DNA of 14,486 bases, taken from contig CAUCLI010000028.1 of the NCBI GenBank assembly GCA_958443615.1, positions 1-14,486 of the forward strand, read 5' to 3'. The position numbers and the translations under genes were made by a program. Positions 13,720 to 14,486 of the stretch are shown piece by piece (within the stretch, counting starts at the first letter, position 1; every line of letters starts with the position of its first letter). Under the pieces are notes generated by a model. The model saw only the letters and a list, made by a program, of their open reading frames with translations, was not told where the DNA came from and did no database searches. Source of the DNA: an uncultured Collinsella sp. (GTDB lineage: Bacteria > Actinomycetota > Coriobacteriia > Coriobacteriales > Coriobacteriaceae).

Positions 13720-14486
13720 TCATTCGTTGATGTACGTGCGCTGCGGGAACTCGAGCTCGGGGAACAGGGCGCATGCGAGTTCGATGAAGTATCCGTCCGT
13801 CATGCTGGCGACGTAGTCGATGACGGTCTGGTCGAGATCGCGAGCCCATTCGTAGGAGCGCCCGTAATGCGCAAGCGCCTTGTCGATGCGGGCGATATGG
13901 TGCCTGAATATGGGGCTCGCCTCGTCTCGCGCTCTGAGATCGCCGAGGAAGCGCTCGTACATGAGGCTGAATGCACGGTCCATCATGTCCTTGTGCTCCT
14001 CCTCGATACCGGCGGAATGGTAGATCTTGGCGTAGTTCTCGCGCTTCGAGCGCCGGATCTCCTCGAAGAGCTCCTCGCTCATCTCGATTCGGTCCTTGCC
14101 GTAGCTGTGCTCGACGATGTCGATCGATGCACGTGTGAGGATCCAAGAGTTGTAGGCGCCTCCCAGGCCGTCGGAAAACGCGTCCTCGTCCATCAGCCCC
14201 GCCTCGATGGCGTCCTGGCGGTCACGGCCGACATAGGCGATGATGTCCGAGATGCGGACCACGCACGCCTCGAGCGTCATCGGGCGCAGGGTCTTCACGT
14301 AATCGAAATCTCGCGCATAGCAATTCTCGACGACTCGGTCGAACTCGTCGAACCCGTTCAGGCCCGAGAGCTCGAACACACGCTGCTCATATTCGCCGTT
14401 GTGGCACAAGACGCCATCGAGCGTCTGGAGCGAGAGGTTCCTGCCATACAGCGCGTCCAAAACGCGAACGGAATGCACGTTGTGGG
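13720..14486 (-). CDS. dgt: dGTPase-like HD-domain triphosphohydrolase (C-terminal part; start beyond window)
   Basis: The minus-strand frame is open from the window edge and ends with TGA at 13720; 255 residues are visible. The first are HNVHSVRVLDALYGRNLSLQ..GVLCHNG, which align to the dGTPase stretch F-x-HN-x-QS-x-R-V ... GLNLT ... GILxH. The GTG at 14478 lies inside this motif and is not the start. RISDIIAYVGRDRQDAI, about 80 residues on, gives the last metal-binding aspartate of the HD site (the D of ISDIIAY). The HD pair itself (GHTPFGH region) would lie outside the window. The likely activity is hydrolysis of dGTP or other dNTPs to the nucleoside and triphosphate. The long helical C-terminal half (about residues 110-250) is less conserved. 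rarA follows 75 bases later under its own promoter. Confidence 0.8.
   Translation of the reverse strand, partial: HNVHSVRVLDALYGRNLSLQTLDGVLCHNGEYEQRVFELSGLNGFDEFDRVVENCYARDFDYVKTLRPMTLEACVVRISDIIAYVGRDRQDAIEAGLMDEDAFSDGLGGAYNSWILTRASIDIVEHSYGKDRIEMSEELFEEIRRSKRENYAKIYHSAGIEEEHKDMMDRAFSLMYERFLGDLRARDEASPIFRHHIARIDKALAHYGRSYEWARDLDQTVIDYVASMTDGYFIELACALFPELEFPQRTYINE

Overview
The window looks like chromosomal housekeeping DNA from a GC-rich actinobacterium. The best guess is Coriobacteriia (Collinsella/Olsenella-like). The guess rests on three things: the order rarA ... alaS-ruvX-mltG ... aroK-aroB-pepQ-efp-nusB is the classic actinobacterial one; it is mixed with Firmicutes-type neighbours (a YqeG phosphatase, an Asp23/YqhY protein next to nusB); and codon third positions are very GC-rich. 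Every supported gene is on the minus strand, so transcription runs from high to low coordinates. I see no rRNA, tRNA, CRISPR array, insertion sequence or prophage gene.

Layout in the direction of transcription. (a) 14486-12322: the C-terminal part of a dGTPase-like HD hydrolase, cut by the window edge, then rarA behind its own sigma70-like promoter. (b) 12309-10525: a compact three-gene unit of a membrane-anchored coiled-coil DUF948-like protein, an RsbW-like anti-sigma factor and a SigB/SigF-family sigma factor. Reading frames overlap at both junctions. A promoter of the SigB/SigF type (GTTT-N16-GGGTAT) lies directly upstream and suggests autoregulation. An AI-2E/PerM-type membrane protein follows after a GC-rich hairpin. 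(c) 9036-2555: alaS, ruvX, mltG, yqeG, aroK and an aroB-like gene. They are packed with gaps of a few bases to 21 bases or with small overlaps and are probably one long transcript. (d) 2393-1: a peptidase (pepQ), efp with its own promoter inside the end of pepQ, an Asp23 protein, and the first 70 codons of nusB.

Three points stand out. First, the AroB-like protein sits where aroB belongs and is preceded by an apparently intact shikimate kinase, yet it has lost all three zinc ligands and other catalytic residues of dehydroquinate synthase. The aroE and aroC genes expected next to it are also absent. Second, the anti-sigma factor keeps the RsbW outline but lacks the N-box asparagine and the G1/G2 glycine motifs that bind ATP, and no anti-anti-sigma gene is nearby. 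Third, the sigma operon promoter matches the recognition sequence of the sigma family it encodes and is covered by a perfect 8-bp dyad.
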